A stretch of 64,000 nt of DNA from Caldilineaceae bacterium bin34 (GCA_002238555.1 MPMO01000003.1:62001-126000); one strand, 5' to 3'. Numbered from the stretch's first letter, positions 11,474 to 23,757 are shown. Program-made: numbers and translations. The notes: a model not told the origin generated them from the sequence alone.

Positions 11474-13825
11474 TTACTCCGACGCCGGTCTGCGCCGAGG
11501 CCGAAACCGATAGGCGCGCACCAGGCTGTACACGCCGATGCCCGCGATGGCAATCACGGTCATTTCGCCGAAGGTATCGAAACCTCTGAAGTCGGTCAGG
11601 ATCACGTTGACGACGTTGGCGGCCCCGTGCGCGTCCAGCCACGTGGCCCGGATCATCTCGCCGCTGATCGGCTCGAACCGCGGTCGGCCGGATGCCAGCA
11701 GGACCAGCACAAACCCGAATACACCCGTGACACAGGCGATGCCAATGTTCCTGATCTTGTGCCCCAGTGGAAGCCGGGGCGGCTGCGCGGCCGGCAGCTT
11801 GTAGAGGATGAGGATGATCAGCACGAACACCAGAACCTCGACCAGGAGCTGCGTCAGGGCAAGGTCGGGGGCTGCGAACAGGACAAAGAACAGGGTCACG
11901 TTCAAACCGACTACGCTCAAGGCGATGATGGGTGCCAACCGGTTGTTGGAAGCAAGAACCGTTAGTGCCGCCATCAGTGACAAGAGCAGGATGGTGCCTT
12001 CCAACCACAGCGCCACAGGACTCTCCGCCACGATTCGCAGATCGGAGGGATTGAACAGCGATCCCAGGCGGTTGGCCACCAGGACCACCACCAATACGGC
12101 TGCCCCCAATACGATGGAAATGTGGCTGGTGAGGGACAAGTCCTGCAGACCATGGGAAATCCACGAAGCTCCGCGCGCGGCCAGCCCCAAGGATCTTTCC
12201 AGCAGCCAGTCCCCGGAAGGCACCCAGTCCACCCCCCGATGCAGGACGCGCAACGTGCGAAAGCCCAGCAGGTACGCCCCGGTACCGGCCGCCAACGCGG
12301 CCAACGAGAGCAGAAACACGGCGTTGAAGCCGCCCCACAAGTGGACGTGGACAGACTGCACCTCACCGCTGATGGCCGATACCGCGTCCTGAACCAAAGG
12401 TTGGAACCAGCGGTCCAGGGTCAATGGCAACGTGAATCCAATCACCGCCAGTGCCATTGGCCCTGCCACCATGGTCGCCGCGGGCGGATGCAGTCGGTGG
12501 GTCCGGTCCACCGCCGCGTCCGGTTCCCGGCGCAAGAAAATCCGGTGCACGAAAGCGATCGCCAACCATGCAAAGGCTGTACCGCCGATCAGGACCCCAA
12601 TCAGGCCCAACCAGGCGACCCATGCGGTGTCGGCCAGGTGCAGGAGGCTGTCAAGCAGGTATTCCTTGGACAGGAATCCTCCCCAGACGGGGAGGGCGGC
12701 CAGGGAAAGGGCGCTGGCCACAACGATTATGAACACGGTCCACAATGGACGGGCCTGCCCGGCGAGGCGCCGAATGTCGCGCGTACCCGTGGCGTGTTCG
12801 ATCATCCCCGCGGACAGAAACAGGGGGCCCTTGTACAGGGCGTGGGCCAGGATGCCCACCACCGCGGCCACCAAGGCGGCCTTGCCGGACTGCCCCAAGG
12901 CAACAAACAACAATCCCAGCTGGGCCAGGGTGGCATAGGCGAGCATTCCCTTCAGGTCCGTCTTGGTCATCGCCAGCACCCCGCTGACGGCACAGGTCAC
13001 GGCGCCAAACCCGACCAGCACGGGCAGCCAGGCTGGATGATCCGCAAACGCGGGATGGGTGCGGGCTACCAGGAATATGCCGGCCTTGACCATGGTCGCG
13101 GAGTGCAGGTAGGCGGACGCCGGCGTTGGCGCCGCCATGGCACCCGGCAACCAGAAATGAAAGGGGAACTGACCGGACTTGGTAAATGCGCCGAGCAGGA
13201 TTAACACCAGCGCCGCCGTGGTCATGTCGTCGGCTCCTGCCGGTGGCGCTGCGTTCCAGGCCGAAAACGTCCAATCACCCGTCGCCTGGCCCAACAGCAG
13301 GAATCCGGCCAGCATCGCCAACCCGCCACCGCCGGTGACAATCAAGGCGTTGCGCGCGCCGCGTTGGCTGGCTGTCGCACTGAATCCGTGGCCGATCAGA
13401 AGGTAGCTTGTGAATGTTGTGCCTTCCCAGAACACGAAAAACGCCAACACGTTGTCCGACCACACGATCCCCAGCATGCTGGCCATAAAGAGAAAAAGGA
13501 ACAGGTAAAAAGCACCCAGTCGGGGATCGCCTTCCAGATAGTAGTGCGTGTAAAGTGCGACGGCTGCACCAATCCCCAGGATGATCACCGTAAACAGCAG
13601 CGACAATCCGTCCAGCCTAAAGGTCAGGTCCAGGTTGAACGAAGGCAGCCAGGTCCAGTGTTCGTGGTAGGTAGCGTCCAACATGACGGTGCGCCGCCAA
13701 ATCCAGCCCAGAACAGCCAAGGGTACGACTGCGCCAAACCACGCGGCTTGCCGCGTGGTTTCGGGCTTGGTCCTCCACAGGATCAAGCCTGACAGGCTCA
13801 ATATGGCCAGACTTCCTAGCAACAT
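11474..13825 (-). CDS. mrpA: Na+(K+)/H+ antiporter subunit MrpA
   Basis: The largest antiporter subunit has 783 residues from ATG 13825. The N-terminal NuoL-like part contains VFWEGTTFTSYLLIG, GAFTKSGQFPFHFWLPGAM and the histidine- and lysine-containing helices of the proton path. The C-terminal extension (DUF4040/MbhE-like, LTQLLVEVLVFVLIILIL and TFGEMTVIAIAGIGVY) is diagnostic of MrpA as opposed to MrpD. An in-frame TTG at 13912 would add 29 hydrophilic residues, but neither start has a clear ribosome site; the ATG places the first helix at the N-terminus as in homologues. It is the first gene of a seven-gene operon for Na+ or K+ efflux and pH homeostasis. Confidence 0.94.
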   Translation of the reverse strand: MLLGSLAILSLSGLILWRTKPETTRQAAWFGAVVPLAVLGWIWRRTVMLDATYHEHWTWLPSFNLDLTFRLDGLSLLFTVIILGIGAAVALYTHYYLEGDPRLGAFYLFLFLFMASMLGIVWSDNVLAFFVFWEGTTFTSYLLIGHGFSATASQRGARNALIVTGGGGLAMLAGFLLLGQATGDWTFSAWNAAPPAGADDMTTAALVLILLGAFTKSGQFPFHFWLPGAMAAPTPASAYLHSATMVKAGIFLVARTHPAFADHPAWLPVLVGFGAVTCAVSGVLAMTKTDLKGMLAYATLAQLGLLFVALGQSGKAALVAAVVGILAHALYKGPLFLSAGMIEHATGTRDIRRLAGQARPLWTVFIIVVASALSLAALPVWGGFLSKEYLLDSLLHLADTAWVAWLGLIGVLIGGTAFAWLAIAFVHRIFLRREPDAAVDRTHRLHPPAATMVAGPMALAVIGFTLPLTLDRWFQPLVQDAVSAISGEVQSVHVHLWGGFNAVFLLSLAALAAGTGAYLLGFRTLRVLHRGVDWVPSGDWLLERSLGLAARGASWISHGLQDLSLTSHISIVLGAAVLVVVLVANRLGSLFNPSDLRIVAESPVALWLEGTILLLSLMAALTVLASNNRLAPIIALSVVGLNVTLFFVLFAAPDLALTQLLVEVLVFVLIILILYKLPAAQPPRLPLGHKIRNIGIACVTGVFGFVLVLLASGRPRFEPISGEMIRATWLDAHGAANVVNVILTDFRGFDTFGEMTVIAIAGIGVYSLVRAYRFRPRRRPASE

Positions 13826-14017
13826 GCCTGACGTGCGGTGGGGTTCGGGGAGGACAACGGTCTGGCCAAGACGGGTTGAACGGTTGATGTCCGGAAGTCG
13901 GCCGGGGTTCAATTGGGGCCCAACACCATCCGTTCCGGCGGCTTGCTGTTGGGCAACGGGTATCCTCTGCCTGTCCGGGTGTAAGTCTACCGGAAACCAC
14001 CGTCAGGAGCGCCTGTC

Positions 14018-14887
14018 ATGCATCAATTGCAAACCTTGGAGCACCCCTATGCCCTTGCCGCCGAATTCTCCCGCGACGGTACCCGTCTGGTAACTGCCGG
14101 CATGAACAATGATTTGACAGTCTGGCAGACCGTCAACTGGAGGCGGGAAACCCATATCAATGCACACGAAAAAAGCATCAACGCATTGGTCCTGAGCCCG
14201 GACGGTCGCATCCTGGTCACCGGGAGCAGTGATTGCACGGCCGCCATCCGATCATTTCCCGATCTGGAGGAGCGTCATCGGGTACAGGATCGCAAGAAGG
14301 TGGTGGCAGGCCTGGCCAGGTCTCCGGACACCGATCTGTTCGCGATGTGTTCGTACGGTGGCCGAATCGCGGCCTGGGGCCTTGATGGGCAACCCACTGC
14401 CGGCTTCAAGGCCAGCCTCCGCAATTTGACCGCCGTCGCGTTCTGGGAAAAGTCCACTCAGGTCCTGACGGGCGGTCTCGGCGGCGAAATAACCATTTGG
14501 TCGTTTCCCGGCGGCCGGTCGTTGGGCACGGTGCCGGCTCATGACATCGCCCTGAGTGCCATAAAGGCCGACGGAGCCAATCGACAGGTGTGGACGCTGG
14601 GATACGAGGGCCAACTCAAGTTGTGGGATGCCGAAGGATGGCGACTGATGCGCGGGGAACAGTTGGCGGACGAACGCATCATGGGATGCAGGCTGGACCT
14701 CGAGCGCCGGCGCGCGGCGATCCTTACGGCCGGCCGGATACGCCTGTTCGACCTCGATGCCTGGACTTGGCTCGATGCCATTGAGGTCGAATCCAACGTG
14801 CTGACCTGCGCAGCATGGTCGCCGGATGGGGCCACCCTCGCGGTAGGATCTGCCGACAGACGGCTACGGATTCTGACAGTGGACTAA
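14018..14887 (+). CDS. WD40-repeat beta-propeller protein
   Basis: The 289-residue protein is made of repeated units of about 40 residues with WD40 hallmarks, for example GTRLVTAGMNNDLTVWQ, DGRILVTGSSDCT, STQVLTGGLGGEITIWS, NRQVWTLGYEGQLKLWD and DGATLAVGSADRRLRIL. Six to seven blades can be counted, so it may form one propeller, which is usually a protein-interaction scaffold. There is no signal peptide or membrane segment, so it is probably cytoplasmic. CAGGAG lies 8 nt upstream of the ATG. It stands alone, divergent from mrpA and 57 nt upstream of the aminotransferase gene. Confidence 0.8.
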   Translation: MHQLQTLEHPYALAAEFSRDGTRLVTAGMNNDLTVWQTVNWRRETHINAHEKSINALVLSPDGRILVTGSSDCTAAIRSFPDLEERHRVQDRKKVVAGLARSPDTDLFAMCSYGGRIAAWGLDGQPTAGFKASLRNLTAVAFWEKSTQVLTGGLGGEITIWSFPGGRSLGTVPAHDIALSAIKADGANRQVWTLGYEGQLKLWDAEGWRLMRGEQLADERIMGCRLDLERRRAAILTAGRIRLFDLDAWTWLDAIEVESNVLTCAAWSPDGATLAVGSADRRLRILTVD

Positions 14888-14944
14888 GCTGTCCCGAACT
14901 GTGTCCACCGCCTTCGCTTGTGTCCGCCTTCAATACCGCCCCCC

Positions 14945-15970
14945 ATGTCCGAATACGCACCTGCCTATCTGCACCTCAACGAAAACCCGCGCACGCCCAG
15001 CAAGGCCATCGCCGATGCAGTGTTGGGAGTCCTGTCCGGCCTCAATCGATATCCCAAGGTGCCAAACAGGCTGCACGCCCGGCTGGCCGAGTACCTTGGA
15101 GAGGGACTGACGGTTGAGAACATTTCGGTTGGCCACGGGGGTGTGGATGTGCTGCACCAATTGGCCGTTGCCTTCCTGCATCCGGGCGATGAAGCCATCG
15201 TTCCCAGACCGAACTTCCCTGTCTACGTCAACAACGTCGCCAACCGCGGTGCGACCCTGGTGCCGGTGGAACTGAACGACTACAGGTTGGACATGCAGGT
15301 CCTGCTCGATGCAGTCACGCCTGCCACCAGGATGCTGTATCTGACGAGCCCCCACAACCCCTGCGGTTCACTCACCACTCAGGATGAGTTGGACTGGCTC
15401 ATGGAGCGTCTGCCGGACCATGTCCTGCTTGTGTTCGATGAGGTGTATTGGCACTTCGCCAGCGCTCCTGACCAGGCCCGCGCCTGGAAGCATGTGCATG
15501 CAGACCGCAACGTGGTGGTGCTGCACAGTTTTTCGAAGGCATTCGGCCTGGCCGGCTTGCGTCTCGGCTACGCGGTGTCGCCGCCTCGCGTCAAGCAGAT
15601 GTTCTGTCCACCGATTTCCGAATTCCGCGTCAACCTGATGACCGAGGCGGCTGGGCTGGTAGCTCTGGGCGATACGGAGGGAGTCCGGGAATCGATCCGC
15701 TTGATGCAGGAAGGATGCACGGTCCTGTACAACGCCTTGTCCGGGATGGACGGTGTAATCAGGGTTCTGCCCAGCCAAGCCAGTTTCGTGGCGTTTCGTC
15801 CGGACTGTTCCGGTAAGTGGCTGGAGAGCCAACTGGCGGAGCGAAACATCCTGGTGAGGGAACTGTCTGGGTTCCAAATGCCGGGATGGGTGCGAATTTC
15901 GGTTGGCAACCCCGGCGAGACGGAGCAGTGTCTCTCCGAAGTGGCCGACATCCTGTCGAACAGGCCGTGA
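14945..15970 (+). CDS. Class I/II PLP-dependent aminotransferase (HisC/CobD-like)
   Basis: The 341-residue fold-type I aminotransferase has the substrate-loop opening LHLNENP, then LTSPHNPCGSL, VFDEVYWHF (PLP-binding Asp) and the Schiff-base lysine in LHSFSKAFGLAGLRLGY, and ends with WVRISVGNPGE for the carboxylate-binding Arg. The LNENP start and size resemble histidinol-phosphate aminotransferase and its paralogues (threonine-phosphate decarboxylase, phenylalanine/tyrosine aminotransferase). No his genes are adjacent, so the substrate is undecided. ATG at 14945 is chosen over an upstream in-frame start because it gives the family N-terminus. Confidence 0.82.
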   Translation: MSEYAPAYLHLNENPRTPSKAIADAVLGVLSGLNRYPKVPNRLHARLAEYLGEGLTVENISVGHGGVDVLHQLAVAFLHPGDEAIVPRPNFPVYVNNVANRGATLVPVELNDYRLDMQVLLDAVTPATRMLYLTSPHNPCGSLTTQDELDWLMERLPDHVLLVFDEVYWHFASAPDQARAWKHVHADRNVVVLHSFSKAFGLAGLRLGYAVSPPRVKQMFCPPISEFRVNLMTEAAGLVALGDTEGVRESIRLMQEGCTVLYNALSGMDGVIRVLPSQASFVAFRPDCSGKWLESQLAERNILVRELSGFQMPGWVRISVGNPGETEQCLSEVADILSNRP

Positions 15971-16524
15971 TCGGTAATCTGCGGGTTCGTGTTGGGATCT
16001 TGTTGAGCAGGGCTTTCAGCCCGGACGTTGGATGGAGGCGGGAACGGAACTCGGCCGCATCGTCGTATACGGGTGGTGCAGCGAAGATCGATTCGTCAAG
16101 AGTGGATTCCAACACCTCCTTGCAAGGACGGACCAGGCTGCTCAGACCTGACATGCCCGCTCCGGTACCAGATGATGAACGAAGATTGGCAACATCCGTG
16201 CGCGGGCCACAGGCCATGGCAGTTTGGGCTATGGCTCTGCCATCCGTCATCGCCAAGAGGTGCAGTCGCGAGGGAAGAACAAGGCTTTGGGATGGCCCAA
16301 CCACCCGGACAAGCCAAAAGAGCGAATGGCCTCGGACCCGGGCGAAGAATGACGGGCATTCTTCTCCCTTCCGACCGTGCGCCCGCCTGGATGCCCTGGA
16401 TCTCCTTGGGCGCCCGCCTGTCTTGTTCCGTCGCCGGTTGCTGCTTCAAGGAACGGATTGGGGCGTGACCTTCCCCGCAAGGATGGCCGAAATCACCATT
16501 TGAATTCACTGCTCCAACCAATCC
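15971..16524 (+). other. Intergenic region, no supported gene; possible decayed or repeat-derived DNA
   Basis: About 550 nt lie between the convergent hisC-like and maeB genes. No reading frame here shows a recognisable family, ribosome site or protein-like composition. Short inverted repeats are present at 16216-16243 and 16340-16368. The reverse strand around 16345-16440 resembles the dispersed GTCATTC / GATCCAGG-type intergenic repeats seen in many genomes. I read it as non-coding and possibly degenerate. Confidence 0.45.
16340..16368. repeat. Imperfect hairpin between convergent genes
   Basis: GAAGAATG (16344-16351) and CATTCTTC (16357-16364) are perfect inverted copies with a 5 nt loop. 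A further GGG/CCC pair lies outside one mismatch, giving a stem of about 12 bp. There is no T tract on either side, so it is not a classic terminator. It may belong to a dispersed repeat or act as a bidirectional transcript 3' end. Confidence 0.4.
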
Positions 16525-18828
<2,304 letters not shown>

Positions 18829-19000
18829 GGGGGATCAAAATCCGGAAGTGGGTGGGAGAGGGTGGATTCGCCCGGGCGTAGCCCTCGGGTCGGCATGTTC
18901 GATCCTATCAGACCCGATTGCCGCCTGTTGTCGCAGACCGACACCCCTCCAGCCGGAGACGCCGAGCCTCGAGCCCGTTCCGCGGCCGATCGTCCGTGGG

Positions 19001-20053
19001 CTAGACGCCGCCGGCCAGCTTGGCCACCGCCTCGAAAAACGGCAGCCCTTCGGGTGGCCAGGTCCAACGACCCGTAGCATTCAGGACAATGCTCCAACAA
19101 AAAACAGCGTACAAGCAGACCAGAGGGATGCCCACCGAACGCCGGGCTTGGAAACCGGTCCACCAGACCACAAGGAACGGCAAGGCACTGGACAGCAGCA
19201 TGACCGGAAAGTCAAATGCCAGCATGGAAACCGGAGCCGCCAGAGGCTTGATTACCGATGTGATGCCGACGATGGCTAGGATATTGAGCATGTTGCTGCC
19301 CACCAGGTTCCCGACTGCGATTTCGCGTTCCCCCTGGCGGATGGCGATGAGCGTGGTTGCCAGTTCCGGCAGGCTGGTACCGATGGCAACAATGGACAAT
19401 CCAATGATCAATTCGCTGATCCCGAACAGGCGTGCCAGGCCCCCGGCTCCATCGACCAATGCATTGGCGCTGAGCGGCATACCCACCAGCGATAGGCCAA
19501 GCACCACCAGGACGGCCGCCAGCCCCCAGCGCCCAAACCGTTGCCAGAAGTCCAAGTCGCCCGCGGTCTCGATACCTTCGGGATGCGCCCGCCCGAAGGC
19601 GATAGAGTACGTCATGAAGATTGCCAACCCCGCCAGCAGAATCGCTCCTTCCCATGGCATCACGATACCGTCGAGCGAGAACGTGACCAGCACCACCGAG
19701 ACCAGGAGCATGGCGGGATACTCCCGGGTCAACAGGCGACGTTGGATGGGGAGGGCTGCAATCAACGAACCCAGTCCGAGAATCAGGCCGATGTTGGCGA
19801 TGTTGCTGCCAACCACGTTGCCGATGGCGAGCGTCCCGGACGTGTCGGGGTTGAGGTTGTCGAGGATGCTCACCAGCAATTCCGGCAGACTGGTGCCCAG
19901 AGCCACAATCGTCAGGCCAATCATAATGGGCGACATGCCCAGGCGGGAGGCCAGCTCGCTGGCGCTGGAGACCAGGCCGTACCCTGCGACGACCAATCCG
20001 GCCAGGCCGAGGACGATTTGCAGGAGCAGAATCGGAAGGGCGGAATCGCTCAA
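19001..20053 (-). CDS. Na+/Ca2+ exchanger family (CaCA, YrbG-like) membrane protein
   Basis: The protein has about 350 residues and ten hydrophobic helices in two inverted halves. Each half carries the alpha-repeat signature: VALGTSLPELLVS...GNVVGSNIANIGLILG and VAIGTSLPELATT...GNLVGSNMLNILAIVG. These repeats form the ion-binding site of cation/Ca2+ exchangers. The frame is open upstream into miaB on the same strand, but that part is charged and unlike the family. The first plausible start is TTG at 20053, just before the first helix, and the exact start is uncertain. It probably exports Ca2+ or another cation using Na+ or H+. Confidence 0.85.
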   Translation of the reverse strand: MSDSALPILLLQIVLGLAGLVVAGYGLVSSASELASRLGMSPIMIGLTIVALGTSLPELLVSILDNLNPDTSGTLAIGNVVGSNIANIGLILGLGSLIAALPIQRRLLTREYPAMLLVSVVLVTFSLDGIVMPWEGAILLAGLAIFMTYSIAFGRAHPEGIETAGDLDFWQRFGRWGLAAVLVVLGLSLVGMPLSANALVDGAGGLARLFGISELIIGLSIVAIGTSLPELATTLIAIRQGEREIAVGNLVGSNMLNILAIVGITSVIKPLAAPVSMLAFDFPVMLLSSALPFLVVWWTGFQARRSVGIPLVCLYAVFCWSIVLNATGRWTWPPEGLPFFEAVAKLAGGV

Positions 20054-20112
20054 AGGGGAACTCGGTTTCGGTATCGGACAGAAGCTGCGGCCCCGGGAGC
20101 GCAGCCCATCGA

Positions 20113-21546
20113 TCAGGAGGTGGCCGGACCGTCCAGAATGGATTCCAGCCGTCCCTGCATGGACCACGGCCCTGCCCAACTGATCCGCGCGTTCACCATG
20201 CGGCCTGTCAAGTCCTGATTGTGTTCGACGAACACCAGCCGATTCTGGCGGGTGCGCCCGAGCCATCGGCCCTTGTGGCGGCGTTCAATCAACAATTCCA
20301 CCGAATCGCCAAGCTGGCGGCGGTTCTTGCGCAGACAGATGTCGCGCATCAGCGAGTCCAGGCAGGCATGCCGATCGCGCTTCACAGAATCGGGAACATC
20401 GTCCTCCATCCGACGGTTGCTGACCGTGCCCGGCCGCGGACTGTACCGGGCAAGGTGTGCCTTTTCGGGCTGCAGATCGTGCAGCAGGGCCTCCGTGTCC
20501 CGAAACTGGCTGTCCGTTTCCCCGCAGAAGCCCACAATGATGTCGGTATGGATGCTGCAGTCCGGCAGTTTGGCTCGGATGTGTCCAATCAGGTCGCGAT
20601 ATTCCTCCTGCGTATAGCCGCGTCGCATGTTTCGCAGGACGTCGTTGTTGCCGGCTTGGGCCGGCACCTCAATTTGCTCGCACACCTTGGGCAGATCGCG
20701 CACGGTGTCCAGGATGCGATCCGACAGGTAGGTTGGATGGCTGGTCAGGAAGCGGATACGCCACAGGTTGGGAATGTCGTGGATCGCACGCAGCAAGTCG
20801 GCAAGGTCCGGCACCTTGGAATCCGACAGGCCTCCATGCACCGGAACCTGTCCGCTGTGGCCCAGTGGACCGCGAAGGTCGTAGCCGTACCGATCCACGA
20901 TCTGACCCAAGAGGGTAATTTCCCGGGCCCCCTGACGCACCCTGAGTTCCACTTCCCTTCGAATGTCCTCCAAGGACCGGCTGCGTTCGACGCCGCGCCG
21001 GAACGGGATGATGCAGAAGGTGCAGGCATGGCTGCACCCATACACCACCGGAACGTAGGCGGTCACCCCTTGATGATGCAGGCTGTCGTCGCCTGTACGA
21101 CCCGGGACACTGGGGGGTTCGTCGGTGTCCTGCAGCGTGTGGCGTGTGGAGGTCAGGTGCCTGATCAGCGATTCCGAGTCCCGATTGACGGTGTCCTGCA
21201 GCAAGTGGTTGACCAGGGGGATCGGTTCACTGGGGGGCATGAACACGTCCACATGGGGAAACCGTTCGAGCAGGGCAGGGGGTGGGTTGACTCCGACCAT
21301 GCAACCCATCAGGGCCAGGGTTCGATCCGGTTGCTCCGACTTCCAGCCCTTGAGCGCTCCGAGTTTGCCCACCGCCTTGTTCTCGGCGCTCTGGCGCACC
21401 ACACAGGTGTTCAGGACGACGACCTCTGCTTCGTCCGGATCGCGGGTCGCGGAGTAGCCAAGATCGGTGAGCGCGTCGGCCACATGCTGGGAATCGGCCG
21501 TGTTCATCTGGCAGCCGACCGTCCAAATGTGGAATTTCCTGTTCAT
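20113..21546 (-). CDS. miaB: tRNA-2-methylthio-N6-dimethylallyladenosine synthase MiaB
   Basis: The 477-residue radical-SAM methylthiotransferase has an N-terminal UPF0004 domain with cysteines in TVGCQMN, NTCVVR and LMGCMVG, which bind the auxiliary 4Fe-4S cluster. The radical-SAM motif CSHACTFCIIPFRRG follows, and a C-terminal TRAM domain contains RTRQNRLVFVEH and GRMVNARI. It thiomethylates i6A37 in tRNAs reading UNN codons. The MNTADSQ motif favours MiaB over MtaB or RimO. ATG at 21546 is preferred over GTG 21555 because AAGGGA sits 9-10 nt upstream. Confidence 0.93.
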   Translation of the reverse strand: MNRKFHIWTVGCQMNTADSQHVADALTDLGYSATRDPDEAEVVVLNTCVVRQSAENKAVGKLGALKGWKSEQPDRTLALMGCMVGVNPPPALLERFPHVDVFMPPSEPIPLVNHLLQDTVNRDSESLIRHLTSTRHTLQDTDEPPSVPGRTGDDSLHHQGVTAYVPVVYGCSHACTFCIIPFRRGVERSRSLEDIRREVELRVRQGAREITLLGQIVDRYGYDLRGPLGHSGQVPVHGGLSDSKVPDLADLLRAIHDIPNLWRIRFLTSHPTYLSDRILDTVRDLPKVCEQIEVPAQAGNNDVLRNMRRGYTQEEYRDLIGHIRAKLPDCSIHTDIIVGFCGETDSQFRDTEALLHDLQPEKAHLARYSPRPGTVSNRRMEDDVPDSVKRDRHACLDSLMRDICLRKNRRQLGDSVELLIERRHKGRWLGRTRQNRLVFVEHNQDLTGRMVNARISWAGPWSMQGRLESILDGPATS

Positions 21547-21601
21547 TGCTGTCACTTCCCTTGGCCCGGTAGACCGGGCAGCCCCTTCGTCATCTGAATT
21601 C

Positions 21602-22339
21602 CTAGCGTACGTCCGGGTCGGTGGGGTAGACGTCTATGTTTTCCAGGCATGCCCGGTAAGGCAGCGAGACCGCAAACACAATTGTGTCCGCCACATCCTC
21701 GGCTTGCAGCATTCGGTTCCGCATCTCCTGGGGAGGGGGTTCGGGGCGTCGATCCAGGATTGGCGTTGCACCAACCCCCGGGTTGACCAGGATCGCGCGG
21801 ATGCCAAAGGGATTCCCCTCTTCATTGGCAATTCGGTTGAGCGCCGCCATGCCCAACTTGCTGCTGCTGTATGACACGCCGGCCAACAGACTGGGGTAGT
21901 TCGCGGCCCGGGAAGCGACGTTGACGATGCTGCCGCGTCCAAGTTCACGCATGCCCGGCATGACCAGTTTGGTCAACAGAAACGCAGCGTCCAGATTTAC
22001 GGCCAGGACCGTTCGCCACTGGTCAAGACTGGTGTCGGCGTAACGGCGCGGAGCGACGTTGGTGCCGGCGTTGTTCACCAGGATTTCGATTGGACCCAGA
22101 CGGTCGGCGGCTTCCTCGTACGCCGCGCCGAGGGCATCCGTGTTCGCTACATCCACCGGAATCGCCCGAACACACCCGCTCGCACACTCGATCTCCCCGG
22201 CAAGTTGATCCAACGCGCTCTCCGTGCGTGCCATCAGGGCCACCCGCGCACCCCGGGTGGCCAGTGCCCGAGCGGTGGCCGCCCCGAAACCGCTGCTGGC
22301 GCCGGTGACCACAGCGGTCTTGCCTTGTAGGTTTAGCAC
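21602..22339 (-). CDS. Short-chain dehydrogenase/reductase (SDR)
   Basis: The 245-residue classical SDR has the nucleotide-binding motif TGASSGFG near residue 12, NNAGTN near 87, a catalytic serine in NVASRA, and the YSSSK active-site pair near 155, followed by VNPGV. The ARTESAL segment after beta-2 suggests NADP preference. The most similar general class is the serine/3-hydroxy-acid dehydrogenase type (YdfG-like), but the substrate cannot be assigned. The start is GTG at 22339, giving VLNLQGKTAVVTG. No ATG gives a standard N-terminus. It lies 55 nt upstream of miaB. Confidence 0.85.
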   Translation of the reverse strand: MLNLQGKTAVVTGASSGFGAATARALATRGARVALMARTESALDQLAGEIECASGCVRAIPVDVANTDALGAAYEEAADRLGPIEILVNNAGTNVAPRRYADTSLDQWRTVLAVNLDAAFLLTKLVMPGMRELGRGSIVNVASRAANYPSLLAGVSYSSSKLGMAALNRIANEEGNPFGIRAILVNPGVGATPILDRRPEPPPQEMRNRMLQAEDVADTIVFAVSLPYRACLENIDVYPTDPDVR

Positions 22340-22806
22340 GTAGTGGAGTCCGGATTCATTTTGCTGCCACGCTGCGGCAATTCGTGGCGAGGCACGCCGG
22401 TTAAGGATGTTCCCGTACAGGTTTGCCTGGCACCATGACCCGTATGATACATTCTTGCTGCGGCGAATTGCCGGCTGTCGGTGCCTGGTTGGGGGCGCAT
22501 TGTTTATCCCTGGATCCCACACGCTTAATGGTGCTTCGCCTCGGCCCGGGGAAACCACACGCCTGCCATTGGCGGCGTTGAACCCGGTGGCGGGGTTGGG
22601 CGGAACCTTGGGACCGAAGTCCATCCGTGGAAGCAGATTGCGTCTTCCCAACTGGTGTTGTCGGCAAGGGTCGGCTCGTGAAATGCCCACGGTGTGCCCG
22701 AATGTCCTCGACGCGCGTCTTGTGCGTCGGCCGAACGGCATTTGACATCGCCTGCATCGGCGCGTTCGTCCCAAGTCCATGATCGCCCCAGGCCAAAGGA
22801 ACCCCC
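22340..22806. other. Divergent intergenic region, nothing firmly identified
   Basis: These 467 nt separate the SDR gene (minus) from the HAD gene (plus) and must hold both promoters. A short plus-strand frame at 22407-22745 has a composition unlike the neighbouring proteins and no family resemblance, so it is not called. I see no tRNA, riboswitch core or strong hairpin here. Confidence 0.4.
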
Positions 22807-23757
22807 ATGGCCCGAGTGTTGGCCACTGACATCATCCCTCCCCGACCCGTAGACAGTCTGATTTTCGATGTCGACGGTGTTCTGTGGGACACCACCGCGA
22901 GCTACGATCCCGCGATTGTCCAGACCATCGATCTGCTGGCGGGCCACATGGGCCGCGACGACCTGTCCGGCCAGGTTGGGGCATCCGATCTGCGTGCGAT
23001 GAGGCTGGCCGGCGGATTGAACAGCGACTGGGACCTTACCTATGTCGTTCTGGTTGCGCTGTTGACCGGTTGGAAGGATCTGGGCGCGGCCGCCGCGGCG
23101 ACACACGGAAGAGGTCGGGCCTGGGCTGAGGAGCAACGCGGGTTCGGTGCCAACCTGGAATTCGAACTGCTGCGATACTGGTTCGACCTTGTGTATTGGG
23201 GCAGCGAACGCATCGGCGGCGTGCTGGACACCCCGCCGGTCCACGGCACAGACCTGCCGGGCACCTGGCATGCCGAACGCCCCTTGGTAACCGCGTCCCT
23301 GTTGGACTGCCTTCGGCATCTGGGGATCGATGCCATGGGCATCGCCACCGGACGGCCCTTGATTGAGCTGCAGACCGTGCTGGACAACGGGCCGTTGCTC
23401 GACTACATTGACTTTGACTGCATGTGCCGTGGCGACATACTGACAAAACCCGATCCGGCTGTTGTGTCATGGTGTGTGGATCGCATGCGATCCCGCCTCC
23501 CTGCGCAGCGCGGCCGCGAATTGACCATTCTGTACTCCGGCGACACGCGGGACGATCTGGATCTGGTACTCAACTACGACCGATGGGACGCGCGGGAACC
23601 ATCCGAGGCCTTGTGGATTGGCGCGGTCAGCGTCGTACCCGAATCGGAGTTCGGGCTGTTTCTAGAGGCAGGGGCGGCCGCCTGCATCGACCACATTTCA
23701 GAATTGCCTGCCGTCGTTCAGGAATTCCAAGTCCGTACAGGAACCCGACATGAGTGA
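22807..23757 (+). CDS. HAD-superfamily hydrolase (TIGR01548-like subfamily IA)
   Basis: The protein has 316 residues. HAD motif I is IFDVDGVLWDTTASYD near residue 20, motif II is GIATGRP near 180, motif III lysine is in ILTKPDP near 218, and motif IV acidic residues are in YSGDTRDDLDL near 245. The DVDGVLWDTTxSYDxAI opening resembles the little-characterised HAD-IA subfamily found in cyanobacteria and Chloroflexota, often near aminotransferases. The substrate is unknown. AAAGGAA lies about 6 nt before the ATG. The end overlaps the next gene by 8 nt, so the two are co-translated. Confidence 0.78.
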   Translation: MARVLATDIIPPRPVDSLIFDVDGVLWDTTASYDPAIVQTIDLLAGHMGRDDLSGQVGASDLRAMRLAGGLNSDWDLTYVVLVALLTGWKDLGAAAAATHGRGRAWAEEQRGFGANLEFELLRYWFDLVYWGSERIGGVLDTPPVHGTDLPGTWHAERPLVTASLLDCLRHLGIDAMGIATGRPLIELQTVLDNGPLLDYIDFDCMCRGDILTKPDPAVVSWCVDRMRSRLPAQRGRELTILYSGDTRDDLDLVLNYDRWDAREPSEALWIGAVSVVPESEFGLFLEAGAAACIDHISELPAVVQEFQVRTGTRHE

